Shown here: positions 20,581 through 32,252 of the stretch, piece after piece | How positions within the stretch are numbered: position 1 is the first letter of the stretch | Layout of the letters: each line of letters starts with the position of its first letter | From: Xenopus tropicalis | Lineage: Eukaryota; Chordata; Amphibia; Anura; Pipidae | DNA length: 64,000 nt | NCBI RefSeq assembly: GCF_000004195.4 | Contig: NC_030681.2 | Location: forward strand, 136,059,506 to 136,123,505 | Reading direction: 5' to 3' | Position numbers and translations under genes: made by a program | Notes under the pieces: generated by a model | Databases searched by the model: none | What the model saw: the letters and a program-made list of their open reading frames with translations, nothing else | What the model was told of the DNA's origin: nothing

Positions 20581-23156
20581 ACATTTGTTGTACCACATTG
20601 AGTCGTGTGGTTCTACCTCAATGGAAATACTAAAACTCATGTGTAGTCAGTAAAAAACAAATTGATTGACAATTACCCCATACTGCTCAGGCTTGCATCA
20701 AATTAAAACCTTACTATGTAAGTGCCCCACCTTATAGATGGCTAAATGCAAAGGTGGAAGAGAAAGAACTAAGCAATGGGGGCACAATAAAATTGTAAAT
20801 GTCTTGCCCATTATGTTTTGTAAAATGAAGAACATGCCTGAAATAGCCCTCCATTGGCCCAACATGAGTGTAAGCACCTGTGCTTGTTATATACAGTAAT
20901 TTTTGTCTGAAAATGCAGAAGGAATAATCTCCCTGTATACCATCACCCTTGGTAGGACATGGGCAGTGCCAAGGCAAGAAGATACCTTATATGCCCCAGT
21001 GAGAATGGGCTATACTTTTCCTGGGTTGCCTTTATTTTCCCAGGTAACCTGCAACTGTAGTTCCATTCCCTACTATAGGGGTCTTTTATCCTTTTCCACC
21101 AAAGCCTCATAGGTTTAACACGCAAGACTAAATCATTTCAACCAACATCACTGAACCATTTAGTTAAGGCTTGAGATAGTTACGGATATTACAGTTTCTT
21201 CACTTTTAGATTTCTTCTGCATATATATGTCATTGCAACACAGCTATAGAAATCTTGCTTCCATGTGCCTCTGTAACCCATTTGCCTGCCTACTCCAAAC
21301 TTATAGACTGTTGCACTGTCGGCAGTTTGCAAAGAAACCCCTGCAACTTTAGAAGTGTTGGAGGTTTTATATTACAGAATTCTCTGCTAGAACATGCCAC
21401 CTTCAGTGCACTTAGCTGGGGGGAACAGCCCCCCACAAAAAGGGCTAGTACTGAACCTTCTATTCATACTTTAGGGCCCAACCTTTCAGCTGCAGTTGGA
21501 AGAAGCCCCAGTTGGCAGTCCAGCAGCACGTGACTGCTCCCTTAGGCCGAGGCTGGCATAAACCAATGCAGCTGCACATTTCTAACTCGGAACTGTACAA
21601 TATTTGGTATATACTTTGAGGGTAAAAGTGCAGAGTGTAAACGGATATCATGCTTCCACTTGCATATGGATCAACTTTGAAGCATCCATTTTTTTGGACT
21701 CCATCCAGACAGGGCTCAATTTTGGTTGAAAGGAGATAATTACAGAGCACAATCTTGGAAGTGGATCACAGCTTTTAATACATGTTCTTTATCAACCAAA
21801 AACATGTTATATTTCCTTTAACTCTTCCTTAACCCTTCTTCTGTTCTTTTCCAAAAGGTAATTAATTTAAACATTTTTCCTCTTTGCTGAACAAACCTCA
21901 ATTTTTTTTTGTTTTAATCTTTTTGCTCCTTCAAGAAAACTGGGCTACAAACATTTTTAAAACCATTTTGTTGCCTATTGGGATTAATCTAATGATAAAT
22001 GCCTTGTGGGTGAATTCAAAAGGCCACTACACATTTAAACAGCATGTTAACCCTAAATATTCCAACCACATATATATAAGTTGGGCACACCTCCCCCACC
22101 CAAAAGGCATCATTTGTACTGCACATAACCCCTCTGTTCTCCATCACATTTTCCTAAAACAAATAGCAGCTTTCACCCGGTGGCCATTTTCCCTCTGACA
22201 CATCATCAGTTACGTTTGCATCTGCAAACAACATGTGTGCAAGTTTATGCAATCAAGAAAGCAGGCTTACACAGGCAGAACTTACTTTGGTCCTGCTTGG
22301 ATTAAGCACTGTAGTGGTAAAGCTGAGCTCAGGAGAGGAGGAACAGTTTAAGTCAAATTTCTATGGGAACCAGCAATGCCATGCCTTCATTGGTGGCTAG
22401 ACTGGGGGGTCATGCTTAGTAATCTGGTCTGAGAAGATTCACTGCCTAAGCTTGGAATTAATCATGCCCAGTAGCCAACCGCTAAAGTAAATTCCCAAGG
22501 GAGGGGGCCAAGTGGGTTAGAGGAGGGAACGAATCCTAAGTGCATCCTTTTAATTTGTGCCTGTTATATGGAATGCTTGGGTCAGTGAAGGCTTCTGCTC
22601 ATTGCACATGAAATACCTCAGAAGGGGTACTCCAGCAAACAAAACTCATTTCCATGTCTTTAGCTGTTTCCTACTACTTTGATTGAGAAAGGGTTTGCCT
22701 GTGGCAGACACATTCTATGGGAAAGGGTCAACTTACTTCAGTTTTTCCCAACCGGGTAGTTGCAGCATCTGCCAAATGCAGAGCATTTCTAATTCAAATA
22801 AATGAGAAACAGTTATTGGGGCATTTTGACCATCGTGGTGCTTCTAGAGAGAATGTGAAACATTATAGAAACTAGGCAAATCCAACTAAGCAGAAAGAAT
22901 TATTTCAGTTATGTATATTGTTATTAGACACAGAGGGGGGAAATGAAAAAAAAGTGGAATAATATTGCAAATAACCTTACTATCTATGCTAACAAAAAAA
23001 ATACATGAAAGTCTTATTCCTTTATATTTAATGCTATACTGGGCAATGGAATACCAGTGCCACTATACTAGTGCTGTATCTTGATATACAGTATATAGGA
23101 CAGTGCTGTGCAACTTTTCCAAACTGAGGTCTAATTATTTGTCATACCCTTAATTA
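20581..23156. other. Intergenic, no gene recognised
   Basis: Open frames in both strands reach 70-100 codons but overlap and show no family features. I see no exon-like pattern with matching splice sites. No transposon end with a duplication was found. Confidence 0.4.
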
Positions 23157-23554
23157 TATTAAAGAGATATTGACACCTGAAATTAAACTGTTTTTAAATA
23201 TATCACAGCATTGCGTACTATTTATAACTATTTGCCCGATGCTTTTACATTACCTATCTGATCCCCATGTTCCCCTATGAGGGGGCTGCCATATTTGTTC
23301 AGCAGGCGGCCGTTAGCATTAGAAGCTATAACTGACAGGCTGAGAAGGGACAGTCATGTTGGCAAAACAGTCAGGTTTAGAAACTTCAACAATCACTTAC
23401 AAAAGCAATCAGTGAAAAATTATCAACAGGACTATAAGGAACTTTTTATGTACATTTATATTTTGAAAAGTAGTTTAGTAGTAATAAACCCTGCCCTCAA
23501 ATATTGCATTAAACAACATAATATCCATCAATAACAAATCAATACATACCCCCC
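23157..23554. other. Possible TTAA-type MITE fragment and flank
   Basis: The word TTAAAGAGATATTGACACC at about 23158 resembles the left end of TTAA-type frog MITEs (compare TTAAAGGAATACTGTCATG at 25277). I could not find a matching right end, so this is weak. Confidence 0.3.
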
Positions 23555-23680
23555 AGTGAAAAAAACTGAAAAAAAGATGATATGAAGGCAGATATTCTGG
23601 ATGAGAGAATACCCCAATGTTTCGGCTCAAACGCCTTTGTCAAGGGAGCTCTCTTTTTAACTATAATACCTCCCTGGGAA
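23555..23680. repeat. Dispersed repeat with CAATGTTTCGGCTC motif
   Basis: The segment with CCAATGTTTCGGCTCAAACGCC and TTTGTCAAGG has the same layout as 51780-51855 (GATCCAACGTTGCGAGCAATA, then CTCTTCCTCAGG). Such segments are abundant in frog and other vertebrate genomes. The family is not named here. Confidence 0.4.
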
Positions 23681-23784
23681 AGTTTTTTCTGGTGTGCAGG
23701 GTTTATTTGGGGATTTGCTGGAATATATAATCCTTTTATGGGGGGATTGTTGAAACCCTAGCACCTGGATACTTTATATATATT

Positions 23785-23786
<2 letters not shown>

Positions 23787-23827
<41 letters not shown>
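23787..23827. repeat. (TA)n microsatellite
   Basis: About 20 TA repeats follow TATTTG. This is a plain dinucleotide repeat and likely polymorphic. Confidence 0.95.
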
Positions 23828-23831
<4 letters not shown>

Positions 23832-24580
23832 TGATTGTTTCTAAAGGGCAGGAATATCTTAGCCCGGAGTGCCCTCTACTATTCTAATATCTGTATATTC
23901 TTGCACATGCTATTGCCAGACATTCACTCATTTCTGGGGCTGTTTCAGCCTCTGTTTACCTGAAATGTCAGGGCATGTTTGGAATCTCAGTCCGGAGCTG
24001 AAGGTGCGCACTACAACTACAACTACTGTTTGTGATGATAATGGTTTATTCACATTATTATTCTGAAAACTCCTGTGTGGGACCCATTGTATATGTCTAA
24101 TGGGAATATTCTGCTTCCAGCTGCCTACATGTACATCTCTATACTTCATGTTTTCTTTAAATGAACTAATCTGCATCAGCATTCCATGCCTTGAGGAGGC
24201 GGAGAAACATTCCTTTCTCATAGACGATTTATGCATGTCATCTACTGTACTAGAGAAATAAGCATTATTAGGCATTTAAAGTGATTCCATTTTATTTTAC
24301 AAGCATATGAATGCCTTGCTTTGTCCTGTGGATGTTTTCCTCTCAGTCCCCTTGGAATAAAAGGGACACTCTGTCAAAAAAATTAAAAAAAAAATGCAGC
24401 ACCCAATTGTTTTAAAAAATGCCAGTAAAGTTCATTAAAGAGCAAAGTTGTGGTTATTACTAGCTCACCATTGGTCCATTAACAGGGTCAGAAATTGAAC
24501 TTTCTCAAACTGTAATGTTGGCCTCTAAGAAGCCCCAAGCAGAGTTTGCGCTAAATACAGTCTGAAAACTATTCAGCACT
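23828..24580. other. Intergenic, no gene recognised
   Basis: A GGGACACTCTGTCA word at about 24363 followed by A-runs may be the end of a MITE, but no partner was seen. Nothing else is supportable. Confidence 0.35.
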
Positions 24581-24581
24581 T

Positions 24582-24830
24582 TAAAGGGGAACTCCAGCCA
24601 AACACAACTTTCTGAAAAGTAAACATAATTTCAAGCACCTTTGCAATATAGATCAATTAAAAAATATGGAGCCACAATTCCCTGTACACGTGATGTCAAT
24701 AAGGAAAGGAACAGCACTGTGCAATGCATTGTGGGTTATGTGGTTCCTGCAGACTGTCTGTAAGCTGTGGATAAATTGTTGCAATTTATAGTCAAAAGTT
24801 TTAGTCCCTCCTCCCCTGCCAGTATTTCAA
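24582..24830 (+). mobile_element. TTAA-type (T2/Kolobok-like) MITE, left part
   Basis: It begins TTTAAAGGGGAACTCCAGCC and contains CAATGCATTGTGGGTTATGTG and CCTCCTCCCCTGCCAG. The same words occur in inverse order and orientation in the element at 40846-41785. No right terminal repeat is seen after 24830, so it is truncated. T2-type MITEs with TTAA target sites are well known in Xenopus. Confidence 0.65.
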
Positions 24831-25276
24831 AAGATGCAGGAAGAGAACTGTTTTGCAGCTGGGTTTCAACATACAGTATAAAGATTTAGGCACCTAAAGA
24901 ATTGGGCACACACTTCACTGCCACTGAACACTGGAAATAATGCCAGACAGACCACTGTGCAATTGCAGCTCATTTGCAGCAAAATGCACAGCCAGTTGCG
25001 TTAGTTTTAGATGCAGTTGAGGTAGGCACAGCGTAACTGTGCCAAGCGAATGCTGAATTATGGGAAAAAACATGGTGATTATGCACAAGATTTCACTTTC
25101 CTCACTGCACTGGACATAAATAAACCCCTTTTTATGGGGGTTATGGAAATCAATGTTGGATTTCAGAGGGCACACGTGGGAAAAAATAAACCAAAAGTAA
25201 TTAATGGGCAACAATTGGCATAAATTCATATTTTGCAATTTCATATTAGCATTTGCAAAATGTAAATATTGTGTGT
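24831..25276. other. Intergenic, no gene recognised
   Basis: A minus-strand open frame of about 146 codons (24915-25355) crosses into the following transposon and has no recognisable domain. I treat it as chance. Confidence 0.4.
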
Positions 25277-25280
25277 TTAA

Positions 25281-25845
25281 AGGAATACTGTCATGGGAAA
25301 ACTTGTTTTTGTCAAAACATTCCAGCAGAATCCTGCATTGTATTGTGGTTTTCAAAAACAGAGATTTGTTTATATTTAATTTTGAAATGTCACATGGGGC
25401 TAGCCATATTCTTCATTTCCCAGGGTGCCACAGTCATGCTCTGATAAACTTCAGTCACACTTAACTGCTGCGCTGCAAGTTGGATTGATACCCCCCCCCC
25501 CAGCAGCCGATTAGCAGAACAATGGGAAGGGAGCAAGATAGCAGCTCCCAGTAGGTATCAGAATAGCACTCAATAGTAAGAAATCCAAGTCCGGCTTGGG
25601 ACTCCTCCAGTTACATGGGAGTAGGAGAAACAATAGGTTAGCTGAAAGCAGTTCTAATGTGTAGCGCTGGCTCCTTCTGAAAGCTCAGGCACAATGCACT
25701 GAGATGGCGCCTACACACCAATATTACAGCTAAAAAATACATTTGTTGGTTCAAGAATAAAATTTTAAATGGTAGAATAAATTATGTTTAATGTAAACAG
25801 AGTAATTTATAAATAAAACGTATACCAAAAATTCATGACACATTT
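25281..25845 (+). mobile_element. TTAA-type MITE (AGGAATACTGTCATG family)
   Basis: The left end AGGAATACTGTCATGGGAAA follows TTAA (25277-25280). The right end is the diverged inverse ATTCATGACACATTTT, followed by TTAA at 25846-25849. The length and TTAA duplication fit a Kolobok-type non-autonomous element. A C-run of 10 at about 25491-25501 lies inside. Confidence 0.65.
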
Positions 25846-25849
25846 TTAA

Positions 25850-26599
25850 GGTAGAATATTTTTCACTATAAAATAACCTTTCCAGTGAGAATTTTTGTAA
25901 CATACAAATATAAAATATACAGCTCCTTTAGATGGGTCTCTAATACTTTCACAGGTTGGCAAAAACTATATTCAATTTGCCCATAGGGCAAGTGATAAAT
26001 ACTTGGCTCCTTTGCAAATTGCCCCAACTGTTCAATATTTATTAAGCGCAAAAAATTAAATGTAAAATTAAAATTAAAGAAGTAAAACGTTACCATCTAA
26101 AAGCTTGTGAGTTCACGCAGACCTCGATGGGAGCTGTTCCTAGAAAACATCTGAGTGATTTCTTTTAATTCAAGTTTTTATTTTGTAGAATTCTCTGCAT
26201 TGGAGTTTTTTTTCATTTTTCTATTCAATCAAGTTTTTTAGATTATAATTTTTTAATAAACAAGCAAACATTGGAGTTTATTAGAGTAAAAACTAATTCG
26301 AATTTGGTAAATAAGCCTCCCCCATGTCATCCTACCAAACCCTGACTTGCAAGCAGCATTTCAATTTATTGCCACTTATTAAAGTTCCTACAATAATGAT
26401 TCTGTGATATCTGAGTAAATTATACTGTTTTTGCTCTAATAGTCTGCCTGTGCTGTTCATTAAGAGAGTCAACATAACAGTAAATAAGTGCTTGTGTAAG
26501 CATTTCCTTACAAACCCAGTTGCCTTTACTGGATGAATTCTAAATGGCTTGTACAGTTTTTGTTTCAAACATTCTCATGCTCATTTATCACCAATGAAT
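25850..26599. other. Intergenic, no gene recognised
   Basis: This is AT-rich sequence with no recognised element or gene. Confidence 0.4.
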
Positions 26600-27040
26600 C
26601 TATTAACTAATTGGAAAGACACACTTATTTGTGCTTTGGAACTGCCATGCCGCACAGTGCAAAGCCATTCCATATGATGTGTGTTATAGCTATGACTGAG
26701 AGATAGCAAATCCTTCTCTCCAAATCATAATTCGTAGCCAATTCTATGTGATCCATGGACGGCTGGATGCGCATCGCAATCTGTGAATCAATCTATTCAT
26801 CGTTCCAGAACGGATTTTGAAAACATTTCTCCTACTTAGTTATGACTACCTGTTTCATTTCAGAGCTCAGTGTGTCATCTGGGATACTGCCAGCTTGCAG
26901 AGTATTTCTACAAATTGTAAATGTAAAGCAGCTTTCAAAATTCACATTATATGATAATAATGTCTGCCATTTTACTGGATTTTTTTGGGGATCAACAAGT
27001 GGATGTAAGATTTGGCTCCAGTCAATCAATGCAGGAAAAT
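26600..27040. promoter_or_regulatory. Candidate conserved non-coding element
   Basis: This repeat-free block has balanced composition. Words such as GGATGCGCATCGCAATCTG, GAATCAATCTATTCATCG and AATCATAATTCG look like dense homeodomain or bZIP sites. No protein-like frame is present. Conservation was not tested. Confidence 0.28.
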
Positions 27041-27267
27041 GATTGAACAGGGATGAAAATGAATATTTCTGTACAGAGAAAGATAGGAGATTAGGTCATA
27101 AAATTGTGCCTGAAACGCAATTGTATGATGATTGTTCAATCAAATGATGAAACAGTATGATATATTCATTCATATACTTACAGCACATGTATAAGTACAT
27201 GCAGAAAATGACATGCAAAGAGACAAATGTGCTGGGCAGATAAGTCTGCAGAGAGGCTTCCCCACAG
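27041..27267. other. Intergenic, no feature recognised
   Basis: Nothing could be supported here. Confidence 0.4.
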
Positions 27268-27360
27268 AGCTGGAACTAGGGGTAGGAAGAAGGGGCACTT
27301 GCCTAGGGTTTAATGGGGGGCACTGGGCATGTGACTCTTCTGCCTACCCCTAGTTCAGCT
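27268..27360. mobile_element. 93-bp inverted-repeat element
   Basis: The arms AGCTGGAACTAGGGGTAGG (left) and CCTACCCCTAGTTCAGCT (right) are reverse complements except for one extra base. Between them lies GGGCACTTGCCTAGGG. It is probably a very short MITE or a fold-back relic. No target duplication could be fixed. Confidence 0.65.
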
Positions 27361-27634
27361 TTTTGCCTACTAGTTTTGCAATGCAATACACAATAGATGC
27401 AATGTGCTCCTTACTATAGTGCAATAGTTTCAATGTGCATCGCAAGTTCTGACCCCATGTTCCTGTTCCTGCATGGTCCCCCACTCTTTAGCATCCCTCC
27501 CCCTGCTCCTTACTTTACTGTGGTGGGGGGGGGCATTGAGAGAAGGAGGCATGTCTTGGGTGCCACTTAAAGCGGGCCCAGCTGTTGCTCCAATTAAGGC
27601 TTGATTTAAAAGTGGACAGTGTAGCTTACATATT

Positions 27635-28172
27635 GTTCCAATGCAAAGTATTATAGTTCCACTTGAATGGACAAGGCAGCATTTATATGTTTGGGCCAAT
27701 CTTTGTACATGAATTGGTTAATTTGCAAACAGAATGGTTACACAATGGGTAGCAATTCTGGGGTCCTCGGTTCAGTTCCAGGCACTATATACAAGGAGAT
27801 TTTCTTTCCTCAGGGTTCTTAGGTTTTCTCCCACACTCCAAAAACATACAGGCAGGATCACTGGCTCCTGATATAACTGACCCTAGTGTGTGTGATTGTG
27901 ATAGGAACCTTATACTGTAATTTGGCACTATATAAACAAAGACTAATATTAAATTGTGTGCAGGTCAATGTCTTTGCATGTTCAGTCTCTGTATTGTCCT
28001 TCCAGTGTGGAACTCTGCACAGAAGCAGGTTTGTTTATGGTCGGACTTGTCTGCCAGGGCACCGGGAAAAAACCCGGAGGGCCCCAGCCTTAGTGGGCCT
28101 GGTGGCCCAGACCCGATTCCTGTTGCCGCTTTTCCTGGCCACCGATGTCCGCGTGCAAAGGGGTTGATGTTG
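27635..28172 (+). repeat. 538-bp tandem duplication, copy 1
   Basis: The block runs from GTTCCAATGCAAAGTATTAT to GCAAAGGGGTTGATGTTG and is followed at once by a second, nearly identical block. All shared landmarks are 538 bp apart. It contains a TTGGTTCAGTTCCAGGC word that resembles a pol III B box, a GGCACTATATAAACAAAG word, and a GC-rich segment (GGGAAAAAACCCGGAGGGCC). I recognise the parts as frog interspersed repeats. The apparent frames of 90-150 codons are repeat-derived. Confidence 0.92.
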
Positions 28173-28710
28173 GTTCCAATGCAAAGTATTATAGTTCCAC
28201 TTGAATGGACAAGGCAGCATTTATATGTTTGGGCCAATCTTTGTACATTAATTGGTTCATTTGCAAACAGAATGGTTACACAATGTGTAGCAATTCTGGG
28301 GTCGTTGGTTCAGTTCCAGGCACTATATACAAGGAGATGTTCTTTCCTCAGGGTTCTTAGGTTTTCTCCCACACTCCAAAAACATACAGGCAGGATCACT
28401 GGCTCCTGATATAACTGACCCTAGTGTGTGTGATTGTGATAAGAACCTTAGACTGTAATTTGGCACTATATAAACAAAGACTAATATTAAATTGTGTGCA
28501 GGTCAATGTCTGTGCATGTTCAGTCTCTGTATTGTCCTTCCAGTGTGGAACTCTGCACAGAAGCAGGTTTGTTTATGGTCGGACTTGTCTGCCAGGACAC
28601 CGGGAAAAAACCCGGAGGGCCCCAGCCTTAGTGGGCCTGGTGGCCCAGACCCGATTCCTGTTGCCGCTTTTCCTGGCCGCCGATGTCCGCGTGCAAAGGG
28701 GTTGATGTTG
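28173..28710 (+). repeat. 538-bp tandem duplication, copy 2
   Basis: It repeats copy 1 with only scattered differences (for example ACAATGTGTAGC against ACAATGGGTAGC, and CCAGGACACC against CCAGGGCACC). The high identity suggests recent unequal exchange or an assembly artefact. The family sequence continues past copy 2 as GGCGGGTGGTGGGGGCCCTG, which is absent at the end of copy 1, so the breakpoint is at 28172/28173. Confidence 0.92.
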
Positions 28711-29568
28711 GGCGGGTGGTGGGGGCCCTGAAGGGGGTAACAAAACGTTTCAGGGACCATTTTCTTAACCAGGGGGAGATCAAGTATTATTTTTTATAAA
28801 CAAATTATCAAGACCCCCCTTACAACGACCTGACAATTCATCTGATGGATTATATTTCCAACCCACATACATAAAATAATGCTGGTTATTTCACATGACT
28901 TAAAAGGTTTTGATTTGCTTCAGCTAAACACTAATTGGGCATTTATTTACCAGGCACAATGTGTACAACTTTCAGACCCAAATGACCCTGTTTTTTTTTT
29001 ACCTACAATAAGCAATTTTTTCCCAGAACTCCAGCGTAATTGCCGCCATTAACAAATCCAAAAATAAAGTGTTTGTACTATACATACCTTATGCCATGTT
29101 TCATGCACTAAGTAAAAAAAATGTATATTTCAGAGTGCCCCCCTCTGTTTTAGACTCCCAATGGAGGTCTCAATGGTGATAATTGCACTTGTGCAGGAAG
29201 TTCCATCCGCCAGAATGCCCCATACATCAAAACAAAAGCAATTGTAGCTGACATTTACAGAGATTGTGTCATTTGAATTGTGTTGCATTAAAACATTAGT
29301 ATGTCATTCCTCTACTGCCTATTAACGCAGCCCGCTGTGGGAATCCTGGAACTACAGCTACACGATCCCCTGGCTGATGGAAGCAATGGCATTCAGAGAT
29401 ATTCTAAGAGTGTGTTTGATGGCGCCAATATGCTCATTGCTTGCGTCCATTTTATAAAATGAAGTTATATTTATCTACACATATTTCACATAAGAGCATA
29501 ATGGGATGCTATGGAAAATAATATTCGATTATAGCATTGAACTAAGGCATTTTGTGAGTCAACTCCTA
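28711..29568. other. Intergenic, no gene recognised
   Basis: The first 60 bp continue the GC-rich interspersed repeat. The rest is AT-rich without a recognised feature. A repeat-poor block at about 29200-29480 looks like unique sequence. Confidence 0.4.
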
Positions 29569-29878
29569 GGGGCACATTTACTATTCCCCAAATCCGAATC
29601 CCGAATGGGAAAAAAATGGATTGGAAACGAAAATGTAGCGATTTTTTTCGTCGCCGTCACGATTGTTTCATATTTAGGCGGAAAAACCAATCCAAATGTT
29701 TCGCAGCGGCGACGAAAAAGTCGCGAAAAATATACGATAAAGTCGTAACGGCGACAAAAAAGTCACGCAAAATACGAAACAATCGCGACGGCGGCGAAAA
29801 AAATTGCAGAAATACCAATCGTTACGAAAAAACGCATTCGGATGCTTTCGGACGTTCGTGGATTAGTAAATGTGCCTC
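29569..29878 (+). mobile_element. Harbinger-type MITE (GGGGCACATTTACT family)
   Basis: The ends are GGGGCACATTTACTATTCC and GGATTAGTAAATGTGCCTC, flanked by CTA on both sides (29566-29568, 29879-29881). The interior has the family CGACGGCGACGAAAAAGTCG-type words. The boundary on the right is ambiguous by one or two bases because the end has changed. Confidence 0.8.
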
Positions 29879-29999
29879 CTAGTATCATTCATAAATCTTA
29901 TTTAGACATGGTTGTTGGATCTACACATCAGATATATAATAAGGTTTACATCTCCTACACTGACTCAGAGAAACCTTAAGCCATTCCCTCTCTTGCCTT

Positions 30000-31030
30000 A
30001 TTTCTGAGCAGATAAGAATGACATCACAAATTATTTTTAGTCAGCGATGTCATAGGGCCAAAGATAAATGGCAGATATAAATGCCATGTGTAAATCTCTA
30101 TTAACAGCTGCAATAATGGTGGCTCTCCCTCAGCAATACTGTTAAAGAACTACTCGTTTTATTAGGCAAGATGATGCCATTCCAAGCAGCAGTCAATCGC
30201 TCCTTTTCTTGCCAAGTCAAATATTTGTTGCCCGTAATATAAAAGCGCGCTGTACTCTTTAGAAATAAGAATATTTTGAAGTCACTTCAATCATTGCCAG
30301 TCCATTTCATAAACGCCGAGCCATAAATTAATACGAATGGACCTGTGCTCGGATGATTTATGGAAGGCTGTGGCCATAAAATGTGCTGTAAATTTTGATA
30401 GTGATTGTGAGAGGTAACCATGAATCTTGCATGCTAACACAATAATGGGTATTAAAGAGGCTTCTGCCTTGGCAGGTTTGTTGATGCTTTCATTTGTAGG
30501 TGATTGTCTGCAGAGAAAAGCCAGACATAAATTGAAAATCCATAACTGTATTCATACGTAATGAAATGGAACTGCTTATAATTAGGTTAAAGATTACATA
30601 CCCTGACAAGAAGGAAAATGATTTACAAATAGTTTTTGGCCTGCGCCTGCAACGGTACGATTTCGAAGAAGCAAAAATGGAGGTGTGAGTTCCTGACGGA
30701 ATCTCTGACACGCAAATGACACGGCCGGGGACATGATCTCAACAACCGTCGTCAAGAAACACGAGAAACGGCCTCTAATTATTTTTTAAATAAACATAGA
30801 TGCTTTGTGTGTTCTGTAGAGATTTTCCTGGGTGTTTCACTTTTAGACAGGGCCAAATGATTCCATTTGCTTCACTGAATTGAACTTATTCGGAGCCCTG
30901 CTGAGTGCCTGAGAGCAGATCTGCAACACAACCTGGCGGGCAGCTGCTCTTTTCTCCCAAACCAGAATATCATTAAATTGCAGCAGAAACATGACACACA
31001 GCAGGAAATTTTATGTTTCTGTTGTGCTAA
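30000..31030. promoter_or_regulatory. Candidate conserved non-coding cluster
   Basis: More than 1 kb here has no repeat. It has clustered CDX/posterior-HOX-like words CCATAAATTAAT (30321-30332), TTTATGG (30357-30363) and CCATAAAA (30374-30381), and a TAATTA core at 30776-30781 beside an unusually CpG-containing stretch (ACGGCCGGGG, CAACCGTCGTC). Methylated frog DNA tends to lose CpG, so retained CpG in a non-repeat block hints at constraint. No alignment was possible. Confidence 0.35.
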
Positions 31031-31328
31031 AAAGATAGAAAGACGCCAGAGAAAAAGGGTGACTTTTTTTTTTCATACATTGACCAAAAATAACCTTTTG
31101 AAAATCTACGAAAGATACGACAAAGTCAATATATGCAAATAATATATAAAGACATATTGGGGCATAAAACGTAATAAAACGTAATATCTGTAATATGTTT
31201 TATTTGATTGCTTTGCTCTTGTATGTTCTTCCCTAATTGTGATAACAAATGATCAAAAGGAAGTTTTTGCTGCTTTTTTATAGAATTAGCATTATACATG
31301 GGGATATCCAAGGAATTGGAAGCACTTA
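31031..31328. other. Intergenic, no feature recognised
   Basis: Nothing could be supported here. Confidence 0.4.
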
Positions 31329-31549
31329 GGGGCATATTTATTATGCTGTGTAAAAAAACGGTGAGAAAATTCGGCACACACGTAATTTTTTAATGTGTTT
31401 TTTCTTCCACCGGAACTTATGGAAAATAACAGCGTAATATCCGGCATAATATCTGGTGTTCAGGCGGCGATCTTTTCCATTTATTTTACACAGCTTTTTA
31501 CTCCGTTTTTTCAGCAAATTAGTTTTACACAGCATAATAAATATGCCCC
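31329..31549. mobile_element. Harbinger-like MITE with GGGGCATATTTATTATGC ends
   Basis: The inverted ends GGGGCATATTTATTATGCTG and CAGCATAATAAATATGCCCC are perfect over 20 bp. CTTA stands before the left end and TAAG after the right end, so the target triplet is TTA or TAA. The interior contains TTTTACACAGC-type arms and encodes no protein. Confidence 0.85.
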
Positions 31550-31661
31550 TAAGTCTTTTCCCAAAATCACCAGGATGGTTGCTTAATATGTAGTTATTCT
31601 ATTGTCCCCACCAGTGCCTGGTATGTACTGTTACGACCAAAGGGGCCACAACACAGTCCTA

Positions 31662-31980
31662 GGGGCACATTTACTAATCCACGAATCCGAATGGGAAAAA
31701 ATTGCATTGTAAACAAAAATTTTGCGACTTTTTCGTCTCCGTCGCAGTTTTTTTTCGTATTTTGCGTGTTTTTTCCGTCGCTATCATGACTTTATCGTAT
31801 TTTTCGTCGCCGCCGCAATTTTTTCATATTGAGCAATAGTAAACAGTGGAAAAACCAATCCGATTTTTTCGCGACGACGACGAAAAAGTTGCGGAAAATA
31901 TACGATAAAGTCGTAACGGCAACGAAAAAATTGCGGGACATACGAAAAAGTCGCAAAAATACAGATCATTACGAAAAAAC
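31662..31980 (+). mobile_element. Harbinger-type MITE, left part only
   Basis: It begins GGGGCACATTTACTAATCC after CTA and follows the family to CATTACGAAAAAACAC. At that point the expected right end (GTAAATGTGCCCC) is missing and unrelated hairpin sequence takes over. The element is truncated or fused to the element at 31982. Confidence 0.75.
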
Positions 31981-31981
31981 A

Positions 31982-32252
31982 CCGGCGAGTCGACCGATAT
32001 CGCAGGAAGCTGCTGATATCGGCCGACTCGACGATAGGACCAGTTTGAAAATTTTGATCGGGCGCCATAGAAGGCGCCTGACCAAAATCTCCCTTCAGCG
32101 CTGAATCGGCAGAAGGAGGTAGAAATCCTATTGTTTCTACCTCCTTACCTGCCGATTCAGCCCTGAATGGTGTGTGGCGGATCTGACGATGTTTCGTGTG
32201 ACCGATGGTTGCACGAAACATCGTCAGATCGGCACGTGTATGGCCAGCTTTA
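31982..32252 (-). mobile_element. MITE with serial hairpins
   Basis: Four successive hairpins can be seen. CGAGTCGACCGATATCGCAG faces CTGATATCGGCCGACTCG. GGCGCC flanks ATAGAA. AAGGAGGTAGAAATCC faces TTGTTTCTACCTCCTT. GATCTGACGATGTTTCGTG faces CACGAAACATCGTCAGATC. The end GTGTATGGCCAGCTTTAGGG is recurrent in frog genomes. Its left boundary coincides with the break of the Harbinger-type MITE. It has no coding sequence. Confidence 0.7.

Noticed and set aside
24915..25355. Minus-strand frame of about 146 codons
   Set aside because: It crosses the left end of a TTAA-type MITE and has no domain.
27760..27790. Possible tRNA gene from the GGTTCAGTTCC box
   Set aside because: No cloverleaf with paired acceptor and anticodon stems can be drawn around it. 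It is at most a tRNA-derived repeat remnant.
27954..28409. Plus-strand frame of about 151 codons
   Set aside because: It lies in the 538-bp tandem duplication of interspersed repeats, and the frame breaks differently in the second copy.
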